Shown here: positions 34,319 through 42,291 of the stretch, in pieces
Position numbering within the stretch: position 1 is the first letter of the stretch
How the letters are laid out: each line of letters begins with the position of its first letter
Assembly: GCA_044351045.1 (NCBI GenBank)
Contig: JBILGM010000022.1
Location: forward strand, 1-46,904
Source: UBA6136 sp044351045
GTDB taxonomy: Bacteria; Pseudomonadota; Gammaproteobacteria; Methylococcales; Methylococcaceae
Direction of reading: 5' to 3'
Length of the DNA: 46,904 nt
The notes under the pieces: model-generated
The model's input: only the letters and a program-made list of their open reading frames with translations
Databases searched by the model: none
Told to the model about the DNA's origin: nothing
Translations under genes and position numbers: made by a program

Positions 34319-34388
34319 TATGCGGAATAGTAACGAACCCGACTCGATTTCGAGCCTCAAGTGCTCTCTTTAAGGGTCAAGGAGACCT

Positions 34389-34455
34389 AAAAAATTATCC
34401 CTTCATGCCCTTCGGCTGTGCTCAGGAGAGCCTCCTCGAAGTGCCGTTTTTAAAG
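34389..34455 (+). repeat. Dispersed palindromic repeat, copy C
   Basis: AAAAAATTAT, then ATGCCCTTCGGCT, GCTCAGGAGAGCCTCCTCGAAGTGC and TTTTTAAAGG. It matches copy B at 6075-6147 over its whole length, 28 kb away. It occupies the leader of the DUF2076 gene. Confidence 0.7.
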
Positions 34456-34482
34456 GTCCACTCAATAACATCAGTGATATCC

Positions 34483-35148
34483 ATGAACAACGAAGAAAGC
34501 CAACTCTTGCGAGATTTTCTCAGCCAGCTCACGCTGATACGTGGCGTCAGCAAGGATGCCGAAGCCGACCGGCTGATTCAGGAGGCCGCAGTTTCACAAC
34601 CCGATGCCCTTTATCTGCTGGTTCAAAAAGCCATGCTTCAGGATCAGGCCTTGCGTCAGTCACAGGCGCGTATTCAGGCACTTCAGCAGCAGGTCGATCA
34701 AGCTCGCCGGCAACCGACTTCCTCCACGTCTGCCGACTTTCTGGCTCGTGACCCCTGGGCAGCCACTGCATCCAGGACGCCCTATTCGTCTCCGGGCGCT
34801 CCGGCGCCAATGAGTGCCGCACCGATGGGTGGGGGTCCCTGGGGAGGAAGCCCTGTGAGCAGCTTTTTGGGGACCGCCGCAGCCACTGCAGCGGGCGTTG
34901 CCGGCGGTGCCTTCCTGTTTCATGGCATAGAAAGCCTGATGAGCCACCATCCCCATGGCGCGGACTTTACCGATACGGCCTATGACGACCCGCATGCCGG
35001 GCCGGAAAATGTCACCGTCAACCAGTATTACGGCGATGGCGTACCTGAACATCAGGACGGCGCTCAGCCCGGTTTTGGCGAGAGTTTCCCGGCGTCTCAA
35101 GACGATTGGGACTCCTACGATGATGATGTGAACAGCGTGGATGCCTGA
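34483..35148 (+). CDS. DUF2076-domain protein
   Basis: 221 residues from ATG 34483; upstream in-frame sequence runs through repeat copy C and is not coding. The N-terminus EESQLLRDFLSQLTLIRGVSKDAEADRLIQEAAVSQPDALYLLVQKAMLQDQAL is the DUF2076 helical signature, followed by a coiled coil. A Pro/Gly-rich linker (GGGPWGGSP), a hydrophobic glycine-rich segment (AAATAAGVAGGAFLFHGI, about 129-145) and an acidic tail follow. Unknown role. Confidence 0.85.
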   Translation: MNNEESQLLRDFLSQLTLIRGVSKDAEADRLIQEAAVSQPDALYLLVQKAMLQDQALRQSQARIQALQQQVDQARRQPTSSTSADFLARDPWAATASRTPYSSPGAPAPMSAAPMGGGPWGGSPVSSFLGTAAATAAGVAGGAFLFHGIESLMSHHPHGADFTDTAYDDPHAGPENVTVNQYYGDGVPEHQDGAQPGFGESFPASQDDWDSYDDDVNSVDA

Positions 35149-35208
35149 GGGCCGACTGATTGGTTAGGCGCTCGTTGAATCAACCGCCATGAAGATGTCA
35201 ATGCCAGC

Positions 35209-36081
35209 ATGAACTCCGAACTCGTCCTCCGCAATATGACACGATCCGAGCTCGACGTACTTGTTGAGTGGGCTGCCCTGGAAGGCTGGAACCCGGGGCT
35301 GCACGATGCCGATGCCTACTGGGCCACGGATCCGGAGGCCTTTATCGCAGCCGAATTGAAGGGCGAGTTGATTGGCGGTGGCGCCATCACCGCCTATGGG
35401 GATGACTTTGGTTTCATGGGATTCTTCATCATTAAGCCGGAACACCGAGGACAGGGTTACGGCAATGTCCTGTGGCTGGCTCGCCGGGATCGACTCAAGG
35501 CCCGATTGAGACCGGGGGCCACCATCGGCATGGACGGCGTGTTCGATATGGAGCCCTACTACGCCAAGGGTGGATTCGTTCGCTCCCATCGCGATCTTCG
35601 TTACAGCGGCAACATCGCACCCTTGTTGCCCGAAGGCCAGGGCGATGGCATCGAAATACTGCCGATCGACCGAGTGCCTTTCGATGATTGGCTGGACTAT
35701 GACCGACGCTGTTTTCCGTCGCATCGTGAGAAATTTCTGCGTGCCTGGCGTGTTCTGCCAGAGTCGCTAGCTTTCGCGGCTCGCCGCCATGGCCGGCTCT
35801 GCGGATATGGTGTGATCCGACGCTGCCGCGATGGCTACCGGGTAGGTCCCCTCTTTGCCGATGATCAGGCCGTTGCCCGCCGACTTTTGAGTGAACTGTC
35901 CGCCTTTGCAGCCCAAGGCCTCATTTACCTCGATGTGCCGGAGAACAACCCCGAGGCTCTCGCCTTGGTGCAAGCGCTCGAAATGGAGGAAGTCTTTGGC
36001 TGCGCGCGCATGTATCTGGGACCATTTCCTGCGCTTGAGCACCGGCTTGTTTTCGGCGTGACTACGCTCGAGCTGGGGTGA
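35209..36081 (+). CDS. GNAT acetyltransferase with second C-terminal GNAT-like domain
   Basis: 290 residues. The N-terminal domain has the acetyl-CoA loop IIKPEHRGQGYGNVLW (about 77-92). The C-terminal half (about 160-285: FAARRHGRLCGYGVIRRCRDGYRVGPLFADDQAVARRLL) is the companion domain found in YitH-type proteins. It transfers an acetyl group from acetyl-CoA to an unknown amine. It is monocistronic. Confidence 0.87.
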   Translation: MNSELVLRNMTRSELDVLVEWAALEGWNPGLHDADAYWATDPEAFIAAELKGELIGGGAITAYGDDFGFMGFFIIKPEHRGQGYGNVLWLARRDRLKARLRPGATIGMDGVFDMEPYYAKGGFVRSHRDLRYSGNIAPLLPEGQGDGIEILPIDRVPFDDWLDYDRRCFPSHREKFLRAWRVLPESLAFAARRHGRLCGYGVIRRCRDGYRVGPLFADDQAVARRLLSELSAFAAQGLIYLDVPENNPEALALVQALEMEEVFGCARMYLGPFPALEHRLVFGVTTLELG

Positions 36082-36122
36082 TCCCCGATTGATTCTTTAA
36101 CGTTAATCTTGGGAGAAGTCAT

Positions 36123-36659
36123 ATGAAGATAAGGCTAAATGGAATCCATGCAATGCTGTTTTTGGTGGCGCTGATCATGGTCGCTCCCGTCCAGGCAGAT
36201 AGTGGCCGCATCTACAAATTCACTGTGTACAGTCAAATCATGCAGTTCAAAATGATGGATGGTGACGGTGATGGTCGTGGAATGGCCGACATCATGGCTA
36301 CGAACAATACACTTCATCAATCGATTGAGGGGCCCGTGGTTGCCACGGCCGATACTTCCATGACCATTACCAAAGCGGCCTCCCAACCGGGGGGATTGGA
36401 AACGCGCCTTTTCCACATGATCATGTCCTTTCCCAATCCGAGCGATACGGTCGTGATTGATGGGATCAGCACCGCCGCTGTCCCTGATAATTGGATGGTG
36501 GCTAACCAACCCTCTTACCGCGCGGTGGTTGGAGGCACCGGACGTTTCAGTGGGGCCAGAGGCCAGGCCATCTACACCCGAGTGGACCCCGTCTGGGTAA
36601 AGATCGATATGAAATTCTCGGTAACGAACGGGGCGAAGAGTGCGGTCTTTCCCAAGTAG
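36123..36659 (+). CDS. Exported dirigent/allene-oxide-cyclase-barrel-like protein 1
   Basis: 178 residues with GGGAG 6 bases upstream of the ATG. A signal peptide (AMLFLVALIMVAPVQA) precedes a beta-rich domain containing YRAVVGGTGRFSGARGQAIY. The GGTGRF...ARG motif is shared with plant dirigent proteins and allene oxide cyclases, whose eight-stranded barrels bind hydrophobic or phenolic ligands. A related protein is encoded at 40519-41034 on the far side of the KS/adenylation genes. Ligand and function are unknown; a periplasmic or secreted location is inferred. Confidence 0.75.
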   Translation: MKIRLNGIHAMLFLVALIMVAPVQADSGRIYKFTVYSQIMQFKMMDGDGDGRGMADIMATNNTLHQSIEGPVVATADTSMTITKAASQPGGLETRLFHMIMSFPNPSDTVVIDGISTAAVPDNWMVANQPSYRAVVGGTGRFSGARGQAIYTRVDPVWVKIDMKFSVTNGAKSAVFPK

Positions 36660-36784
36660 TCCATGCAGCCCTCAGCTGTGGAGCCTCTAGCATAACTGTT
36701 CAAGAATATGCAGAAAAAGGCAGTGGGTCCGATGAGAAGTTAACAAGAATCAAAATCCGTAACTCAAAACTGAGATAGACAAAA

Positions 36785-37981
36785 ATGCCGTGTATCGAGA
36801 AGGCCCTGAGCAGAAGGGTTTTCGTAACTGGTCGTGGAGTTTCCTTAGGCAAAGAAGCGGATATCGCCCACATCTGGTCGCAGGTTGCGACGGATAACAT
36901 GATGGTCTCCACCCCTGATAATCTTGAGGATCTGTCAGTATCTGCCGGCTTATCTCCTGGGGATTCTGGGGTCTTGGGACGCCATCAACTACTCGCTTTG
37001 TCTGCGGTTGAATCTGCATGGCAGGAGGCCGAATTACCTTCACTACGCAATCCGATTCGCGGTCAGACAGTCAAAGTAAGGAATGGTCAGTTTGGTTGTT
37101 TTGGTGGAAGCGCATTGGGCGGATTGGTGGCGTTTGAGGGTGAAAGCGCCTCGAGGCCATCGCCTTACAGTCTGACCCGATGGCGCGGTAACGCTATTGT
37201 TTCTGTGGTATCGGTCCGTTACGGTCTGGGTGGAATGTCCCTCTCCATCAATGCGGCCTCTGCATCAGGAGCGCAATCTATCGTTACGGCCGGACATCTC
37301 ATCCGTTCTGGGCTGATTGAGGGTGCGGTCGTCGTTCTCGCCGATAGCACACCATCCCCCAAAATCCATTCCGCGATGAAACGGAACGGTAGCGTTTCAC
37401 AATCTCAAAGAGATCGACCACTTTCAGGTGAAAGAACCGGAATGACGCCAGCGGAGGGGGCCGCTGCGATTATTCTGGAGTCCGACCAAGCGCTGGAGTC
37501 TCGTGGGGGTTTGCCTATTTGCGAGTGGATTGACGGAAGTTCCGAGAGCGAAGCCTTCCATTTGTTGGCTCCAGACCCATCCGGCTCCGTTCTAAAACAC
37601 CTCCTCGGCTCTGCCAAACAACAACTAAGCGGAGTGCGGTTGCACTGGTTATCTTTGCATGCCACGGGTACCCGAATTTTTGATGCGATTGAAATGCGCA
37701 TTATTCAGGAAGTATTCGCACCAGAAACGCCCTGGATTTCGGCGATGAAACGAACGACCGGCCACACATTGGGTGCCGCAGGTGTATTAGAAGCGGTACT
37801 AATCTCGGAGGGCCTCAGGGTTGGCGAGTGGCCAGCATTCCCAATTGATATCGATCCTTTGCTTTGGGGCGGCCAGCTAAAAACGGCTTCTCCATCACCC
37901 CCAGATAGCTGCATCCAGATTGGTCAGGGCATGGGGGGTGTCGTTGCCGTCAACGTCTGGGAGCGAGTTGTCGGAAGATGA
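36785..37981 (+). CDS. Beta-ketoacyl synthase-like protein with Cys-to-Ser active site
   Basis: 398 residues of FabF/type II ketosynthase fold. The nucleophile region reads LSINAASASGAQS, so Ser159 occupies the position of the catalytic Cys (TACxSG in active enzymes). His292 (LHATGTRIFD), Lys322 and His327 (MKRTTGHTLGAAG) are kept. It may be an acyltransferase-like, decarboxylating or chain-length-factor-like protein rather than a condensing enzyme. It is AT-richer than genes on either side, suggesting transfer. It overlaps the next gene by 4 bp (ATGA). There is no clear Shine-Dalgarno, only a purine-rich GAGATAGAC. Confidence 0.85.
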   Translation: MPCIEKALSRRVFVTGRGVSLGKEADIAHIWSQVATDNMMVSTPDNLEDLSVSAGLSPGDSGVLGRHQLLALSAVESAWQEAELPSLRNPIRGQTVKVRNGQFGCFGGSALGGLVAFEGESASRPSPYSLTRWRGNAIVSVVSVRYGLGGMSLSINAASASGAQSIVTAGHLIRSGLIEGAVVVLADSTPSPKIHSAMKRNGSVSQSQRDRPLSGERTGMTPAEGAAAIILESDQALESRGGLPICEWIDGSSESEAFHLLAPDPSGSVLKHLLGSAKQQLSGVRLHWLSLHATGTRIFDAIEMRIIQEVFAPETPWISAMKRTTGHTLGAAGVLEAVLISEGLRVGEWPAFPIDIDPLLWGGQLKTASPSPPDSCIQIGQGMGGVVAVNVWERVVGR

Positions 37982-40383
37982 GAACGGAACCTTGGTTTCT
38001 TTCGGGGGGGCAGCCCAAAAATCTGGATTGGCCCGTTCTATGGGCCAAGGTTGTGGATGAGCATGCTGACTACCCTGCTATTCAACTCAAAGATCACAGC
38101 TTGTCATTCGGACAGCTTGATCGCCTAGCTCATGTATTGGCAAGTGCCTTGGCCAACGACATCGGAAACCCGAGAAAAGCCGTAGTTGCCGTCCCCACCG
38201 ATCGGCCGGACTTTCTGACAGCCTTCATTGCCCTTTGGGAGTTAGGAAGTACTATCGTTCCTTACTCGAGTCACACACTGGTCAATGAACCAGCACTCCG
38301 GAAACTCATTGATTCTTTTGTGGATGTTTGGCTGAATGATCAATATTCCCCGATAGCGTCACGGCCTAGAAAATCCTCCAATCCCAGGATTATAAACTTT
38401 CCTGACGAGACTCCTCATCATGCGATCTTCTTTACTTCTGGATCAACGGGTGGCGTCAAAGGTGTATTGCGTGGTTGGCGGCAGGCCTTGTATGAGGCTG
38501 GGCAGTATGCGGCTACTCTTGGCTTAAGGCCTGGACTACGAAATGTGATGCTCCTAGATCCCATTTTCGGTGCGTCAACAAAGCACTTGATAGGCAGTCT
38601 CCTGATGGGATGCTCTCAATCATTTCCTCGCATCCATGGGGGAGGCGATAAGCCTATAAATGGGCATGTCATCTATGGGACACCCTCGCACTTTCTGGGC
38701 CATTCACCCAATTTAGATCAGTGTTCTGGTTTTGCCTGGGTTAGCCTCACTGGAGAGGCCCCCAACCAGTCAACCCTGAGCGCAGCATCCCGATTTCTTT
38801 CACCAGAAGGAAAGATCCTCAACGCATTTGGCGGAACCGAATTTGGAGTAGCCATCAACGAGACCATTAGTCCGTGGCAAGAAAATATGAGGATAAGGAC
38901 TTTACTCCCGCATAAGTGCCTCCTCATTTTGGATGATCGGGATCAAGTCGTGCCTGATGGCACTTCTGGGCGCTTAGCAGTATTGTCTCACCAACTAGCG
39001 GAAGGCTACATCGCCCTGAATGGAAACTTGAATTCCGCCTGCTTCGGCCGATTCCAAAAGCATCTGAATGGAAGTAGCCAAGTCTTCACCGGCGATATCG
39101 CAGTAAAAGATAACCAAGGAAGTGTCATTATTCAGGGTCGCGAAAATGCGATGGTCAAGTACCGCGGAAAATGGCTTGATACCACGCCACTGAGGGACCT
39201 TCTCTCACAACAAGCGCAAATAAAGGAGTTCGTCTTAGATAGGGATCCAGAGACGGATAAATTAAAAGTTTGCATCGTGCCGGCAACTCATGCAGACCGA
39301 TCTCAGCTCATATTGATGTGCGAGAACATGAGTCACCGACTCGGTGGTCAAGCAACTGGATTAGGATCCGCCAATTATTTCCTGATTGATAAGATTAATC
39401 GGAACCGAAATGGGAAAATGGACCTTCAGTGGCTGTCAACTGCGACGATGGTGCCACTCGTCTCTCTCCCTCGGTCTGCTAGCGACGATATTCTGGATTA
39501 CCTGATTCATGGTGTTTCAGCGGTATCCAATGATTTTGCTGGACTAAGTATTCATGCTCAAGGCTTGGATTCAATCGAAATTCTACAGCTTGCCATAAAG
39601 CTCGAGCGCTATAGTAAATCCCCGGTCGATTTATCTGTTTTCATGGAGGACAGGCCGATATCGTCGCTGAGAAATGAAATTTGGCGCAAGATTGGTCGGA
39701 GTACTTGGCCCCTTGAGCTGGGTATGATCGAAAGTAAGCGGGTCATGCTATGGTTCGGATTCGCCGGAATCACTGCCGTTCGCCAAGAATTCAGTTCCAA
39801 AAGTAGAATACTCTATTTTGATTGTGATCTATCGATCAATTTGGACCCGCCATCAAAAACAGCAAATATCGAAAGTATAGTTAAGAGCCAGCTCGAATGC
39901 TGCATAGAAACCATTGAAAGTGCGAACTCGATCATGGTCGGAGGTTTCACTTATGGTGCTCTTGTAGCGCACGAAGCGACACATCAGCTTGAACAGCTCT
40001 CAATGCCCGTTGATCAGGTAATTTTGCTGGATCCTACATTCAAGACTGGTCTAAAAATTAATACATTGGGCCGATTCCTTAGAGACTCGATTATTAAGGC
40101 GGTCAGAAAATATTTAATAGTAACATCCTTCCCAAAAGTAGAGGCCACTTTCAGGAAAGGCCTCCGGCAGACGGCTCTGGCTAAATTTAAGCCCAATATA
40201 ATCAAGTCGAACGTGTTTATTATGACCACCACAAAAAGGCGGCAGAGCATTGAAATGATGTTGAATAATGCATGCCACAAAGCGATATGGCAACATGAAA
40301 TAACCCATCGCCATTATGATGTTATGACCAAGCAAGAATATCAGGCCAAGTGGCTTGATAAGATAAGGCTATGGGTGCAATAA
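37978..40383 (+). CDS. Adenylation-carrier-thioesterase fusion (NRPS-like)
   Basis: 801 residues. The adenylation domain (1-490) has A3 FFTSGSTGG (151-159), A5 NAFGGTEFG (282-290), A7 TGD (371), A8 GREN..KYRGKWLDT (387-402) and A10 NRNGKMD with Lys480. A carrier domain follows (505-565) with Ser532 in AQGLDSIEIL for the phosphopantetheine arm. A thioesterase or alpha-beta hydrolase domain (585-801) has GGFTYG (655-660), where Thr658 stands in place of the usual nucleophilic Ser, plus Asp685 (LLDPTF) and a late His (HRHYD). It presumably activates a carboxylic acid, tethers it and passes it to the overlapping KS-like partner. No condensation domain. AT-rich, low-GC codon use. Confidence 0.87.
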   Translation: MRTEPWFLSGGQPKNLDWPVLWAKVVDEHADYPAIQLKDHSLSFGQLDRLAHVLASALANDIGNPRKAVVAVPTDRPDFLTAFIALWELGSTIVPYSSHTLVNEPALRKLIDSFVDVWLNDQYSPIASRPRKSSNPRIINFPDETPHHAIFFTSGSTGGVKGVLRGWRQALYEAGQYAATLGLRPGLRNVMLLDPIFGASTKHLIGSLLMGCSQSFPRIHGGGDKPINGHVIYGTPSHFLGHSPNLDQCSGFAWVSLTGEAPNQSTLSAASRFLSPEGKILNAFGGTEFGVAINETISPWQENMRIRTLLPHKCLLILDDRDQVVPDGTSGRLAVLSHQLAEGYIALNGNLNSACFGRFQKHLNGSSQVFTGDIAVKDNQGSVIIQGRENAMVKYRGKWLDTTPLRDLLSQQAQIKEFVLDRDPETDKLKVCIVPATHADRSQLILMCENMSHRLGGQATGLGSANYFLIDKINRNRNGKMDLQWLSTATMVPLVSLPRSASDDILDYLIHGVSAVSNDFAGLSIHAQGLDSIEILQLAIKLERYSKSPVDLSVFMEDRPISSLRNEIWRKIGRSTWPLELGMIESKRVMLWFGFAGITAVRQEFSSKSRILYFDCDLSINLDPPSKTANIESIVKSQLECCIETIESANSIMVGGFTYGALVAHEATHQLEQLSMPVDQVILLDPTFKTGLKINTLGRFLRDSIIKAVRKYLIVTSFPKVEATFRKGLRQTALAKFKPNIIKSNVFIMTTTKRRQSIEMMLNNACHKAIWQHEITHRHYDVMTKQEYQAKWLDKIRLWVQ

Positions 40384-40401
40384 TATTTATTATAATTATA
40401 T

Positions 40402-40446
40402 AAACTGAACAATCACTGTCTTCTAGGCGGTGGTTATTCAGTTTCA
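40402..40446 (+). terminator. Long hairpin after the KS/adenylation operon
   Basis: AAACTGAACAATCAC pairs with GTGGTTATTCAGTTT, 15 positions with two G-T wobbles and a loop of about 13. It follows the stop by 20 bases. No T-run follows, so strength is uncertain, but the position suits a transcript end. Confidence 0.5.
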
Positions 40447-40518
40447 GAAAAAATCTTGCGGTTGTCGGAAATGCCGTCATCTCCTGGTCAATCTTTTGGT
40501 GAATGATATTAAAACGCT

Positions 40519-41034
40519 ATGCTAGATAAACCCCGCCTTATGCTCCTGGCTATAATCATGATGCTTTTAATAAGTCAGACCTCTCTGGCCTCTTGTAAGG
40601 TTCTCATTACGCAAGACAGGCCCGTGCTCAAGAGCATCGATCTGGGCGATGCCGGCAAGAGTCAAGGGGACCTTCTGTTTGGCGAGGCTGCGATTCGATA
40701 TGACCGCAAAATTGTTGGGAAGGTTGGCCTAATGTTGACGACGATTGAGCTACCCGATCCTACCTTGACGGGTCGCGAGGCAAATGAGGATCGATTTGGT
40801 AGCCTCGTCTTCCGTTTCAGCGAGATCGACACATTGATTGTGTCCGGTACAACCCTGCTTCCCCCTGAGCAGAAGTTGATTGCAATCAATACACCGCAAG
40901 CGAGAGCCATTATCGGAGGGACGGGGCGATTCAAATTCTCCCGTGGTCAAGTCATGACCACCCGCTTTTCGGACGGCACTTATGAGCATGAATTTGAACT
41001 GGATGGGCCTGGAAGGCTCTGCCGCTTCAAATGA
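40519..41034 (+). CDS. Exported dirigent/allene-oxide-cyclase-barrel-like protein 2
   Basis: 171 residues. A signal peptide (LMLLAIIMMLLISQTSLA) precedes a beta-rich domain. ARAIIGGTGRFKFSRGQVMTTRF matches the motif of the protein encoded at 36123-36659; both keep GGTGRF and RGQ. It differs by two cysteines, one just after the signal (SCKV) and one at the C-terminus (LCRF), which could form a disulfide. It is the right flank of the KS/adenylation pair, with 135 bp between. Ligand unknown. Confidence 0.75.
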   Translation: MLDKPRLMLLAIIMMLLISQTSLASCKVLITQDRPVLKSIDLGDAGKSQGDLLFGEAAIRYDRKIVGKVGLMLTTIELPDPTLTGREANEDRFGSLVFRFSEIDTLIVSGTTLLPPEQKLIAINTPQARAIIGGTGRFKFSRGQVMTTRFSDGTYEHEFELDGPGRLCRFK

Positions 41035-41114
41035 AACCCGACATCACCTCGGGTGGCCGTTCGCTGTAATTTGGCCGGAGTAATAACTCGCTATCCTCTA
41101 TAAACAAACCCATT

Positions 41115-41237
41115 TCAGCATAACCGGCATGCGCAACTTCCACATTCCATGGCACTTCCCAGGTGGTGGTAACCCGTCTGTGTGCAGGCCATCAGTATTA
41201 AAAAACTTCCTAAGGTGAAAAGTCTTATCCAATTCAT
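41115..41237 (-). CDS. Tiny cysteine-rich lipoprotein
   Basis: 40 residues from ATG 41237 with AGAGG 8 bases upstream. MNWIRLFTLGSFLILMAC is a good lipoprotein signal (lipobox LMAC). The mature peptide is CTQTGYHHLGSAMECGSCACRLC, with five cysteines and two histidines. It could be an intact micro-lipoprotein with metal-binding potential or the start of a truncated one. Confidence 0.5.
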   Translation of the reverse strand: MNWIRLFTLGSFLILMACTQTGYHHLGSAMECGSCACRLC

Positions 41238-41467
41238 TGCATAGCCTCTGTACGTTGAATGTCTGAAGGTCGATGTTCGCTCGGGATAGTAAAATCGGTC
41301 TCTCGACGGCGAGTGTGTCATCTTTACCTGCGTTACGTATATGCTGCTCTGCCTTAATTGAGTCCTGCCATGGCAATCATAACCGATTAAGTCAGAATCC
41401 AACGCCGCTATTCACGTTGATATCAGTTGAATCCGAAATTCTGCGTTATGCACCGCTGGTGCCGACG

Positions 41468-42010
41468 TCATGAATTAAGTTGCTCCGCCCGCGTCTCTTT
41501 CTGCGAAATGTGTCCACGCCGCCGGTTGATTATCCAAGTCCAAAAAGCTCCCCCTGTTGTCTTTGCCAAAAATTGGAGCATAACGATAGCGGGGAGAAAT
41601 GTCCCAAACGCGAGTGTTGGAAACACGAGTGAGTCCACAGCTGATCCGACGATATTGCTGGTGTTGGATCGGACTAGCCAGGAGCCTCGTCTGAGGCGCG
41701 AAAAAACAAACCAATCCGCTAGTGCTGCCAAGGTAAAAGCGCTTGTATTGGCGATTGCAATCTGTTCGGTGGAGTGATCAAGTCCATAAGTTATCAGTCC
41801 GGCTACCATAATGAGAGCGCCTAATTGCGAGGGTTTTAATTGCACATGTAGCCAATCGCGGAGGGATAAATCCAGACCGATCAATAAAAATCCATTGATG
41901 GGTGTGATGACTGCGCCAAACTTGGCCACAATCAGGTTGCCCAGCGTCATCGACACCGCATAAATCAGTATCGCTAAAATCAGGATAACAATTGACTTTT
42001 GCCTTTGCAT
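41468..42010 (-). CDS. VUT-family (queuosine-precursor-transporter-like) membrane protein
   Basis: 180 residues, five to six membrane segments. Family wording: ILIYAVSMTLGNLIVAKFGAVITPINGFLLIGLDLSLRDWLH and SWLVRSNTSNIVGSAVDSLVFPTLAFG. The second is the hallmark of YhhQ/VUT transporters, which import preQ0/preQ1 or related small molecules across the inner membrane. The substrate here is not known. It is a single gene. Confidence 0.85.
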   Translation of the reverse strand: MQRQKSIVILILAILIYAVSMTLGNLIVAKFGAVITPINGFLLIGLDLSLRDWLHVQLKPSQLGALIMVAGLITYGLDHSTEQIAIANTSAFTLAALADWFVFSRLRRGSWLVRSNTSNIVGSAVDSLVFPTLAFGTFLPAIVMLQFLAKTTGGAFWTWIINRRRGHISQKETRAEQLNS

Positions 42011-42291
42011 AAACCAATAGAGATATCAGCGGTGCGTCCCGGTTATCACTATGAGGAGGTCAATAGGTTAACCTGTCCTATTTTTGATCCGTTGAGTTAT
42101 CAGCCTGCCTATAAGATGGCGGCAGTAAATTTGCGTAAAGAGGGGCCCGAATAGTGCTTATTCCCCCGTCTGAAATGAGCATTGGCGGCTGGGGTTGGCC
42201 GCGAGTGCAGCCTCCCCTATCTATGATGGCCGCAGTGATCAGGCAAAGGCGGCGAAAGAATGACATCGAAACCCTCCGTCGATAAAGGACG
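42011..42291. other. Intergenic region without recognised gene
   Basis: About 280 bp between the VUT gene and the hydrolase gene, both leftward. It must contain the VUT promoter. I see no RNA gene or convincing small gene. Confidence 0.4.

Noticed and set aside
36785..40383. Complete polyketide or non-ribosomal peptide cluster
   Set aside because: There is no condensation domain, acyltransferase, phosphopantetheinyl transferase or exporter gene; only two biosynthetic genes are present.
42078..42266. 62-codon open frame on the minus strand
   Set aside because: No ribosome-binding site, no family, and odd composition; treated as intergenic.
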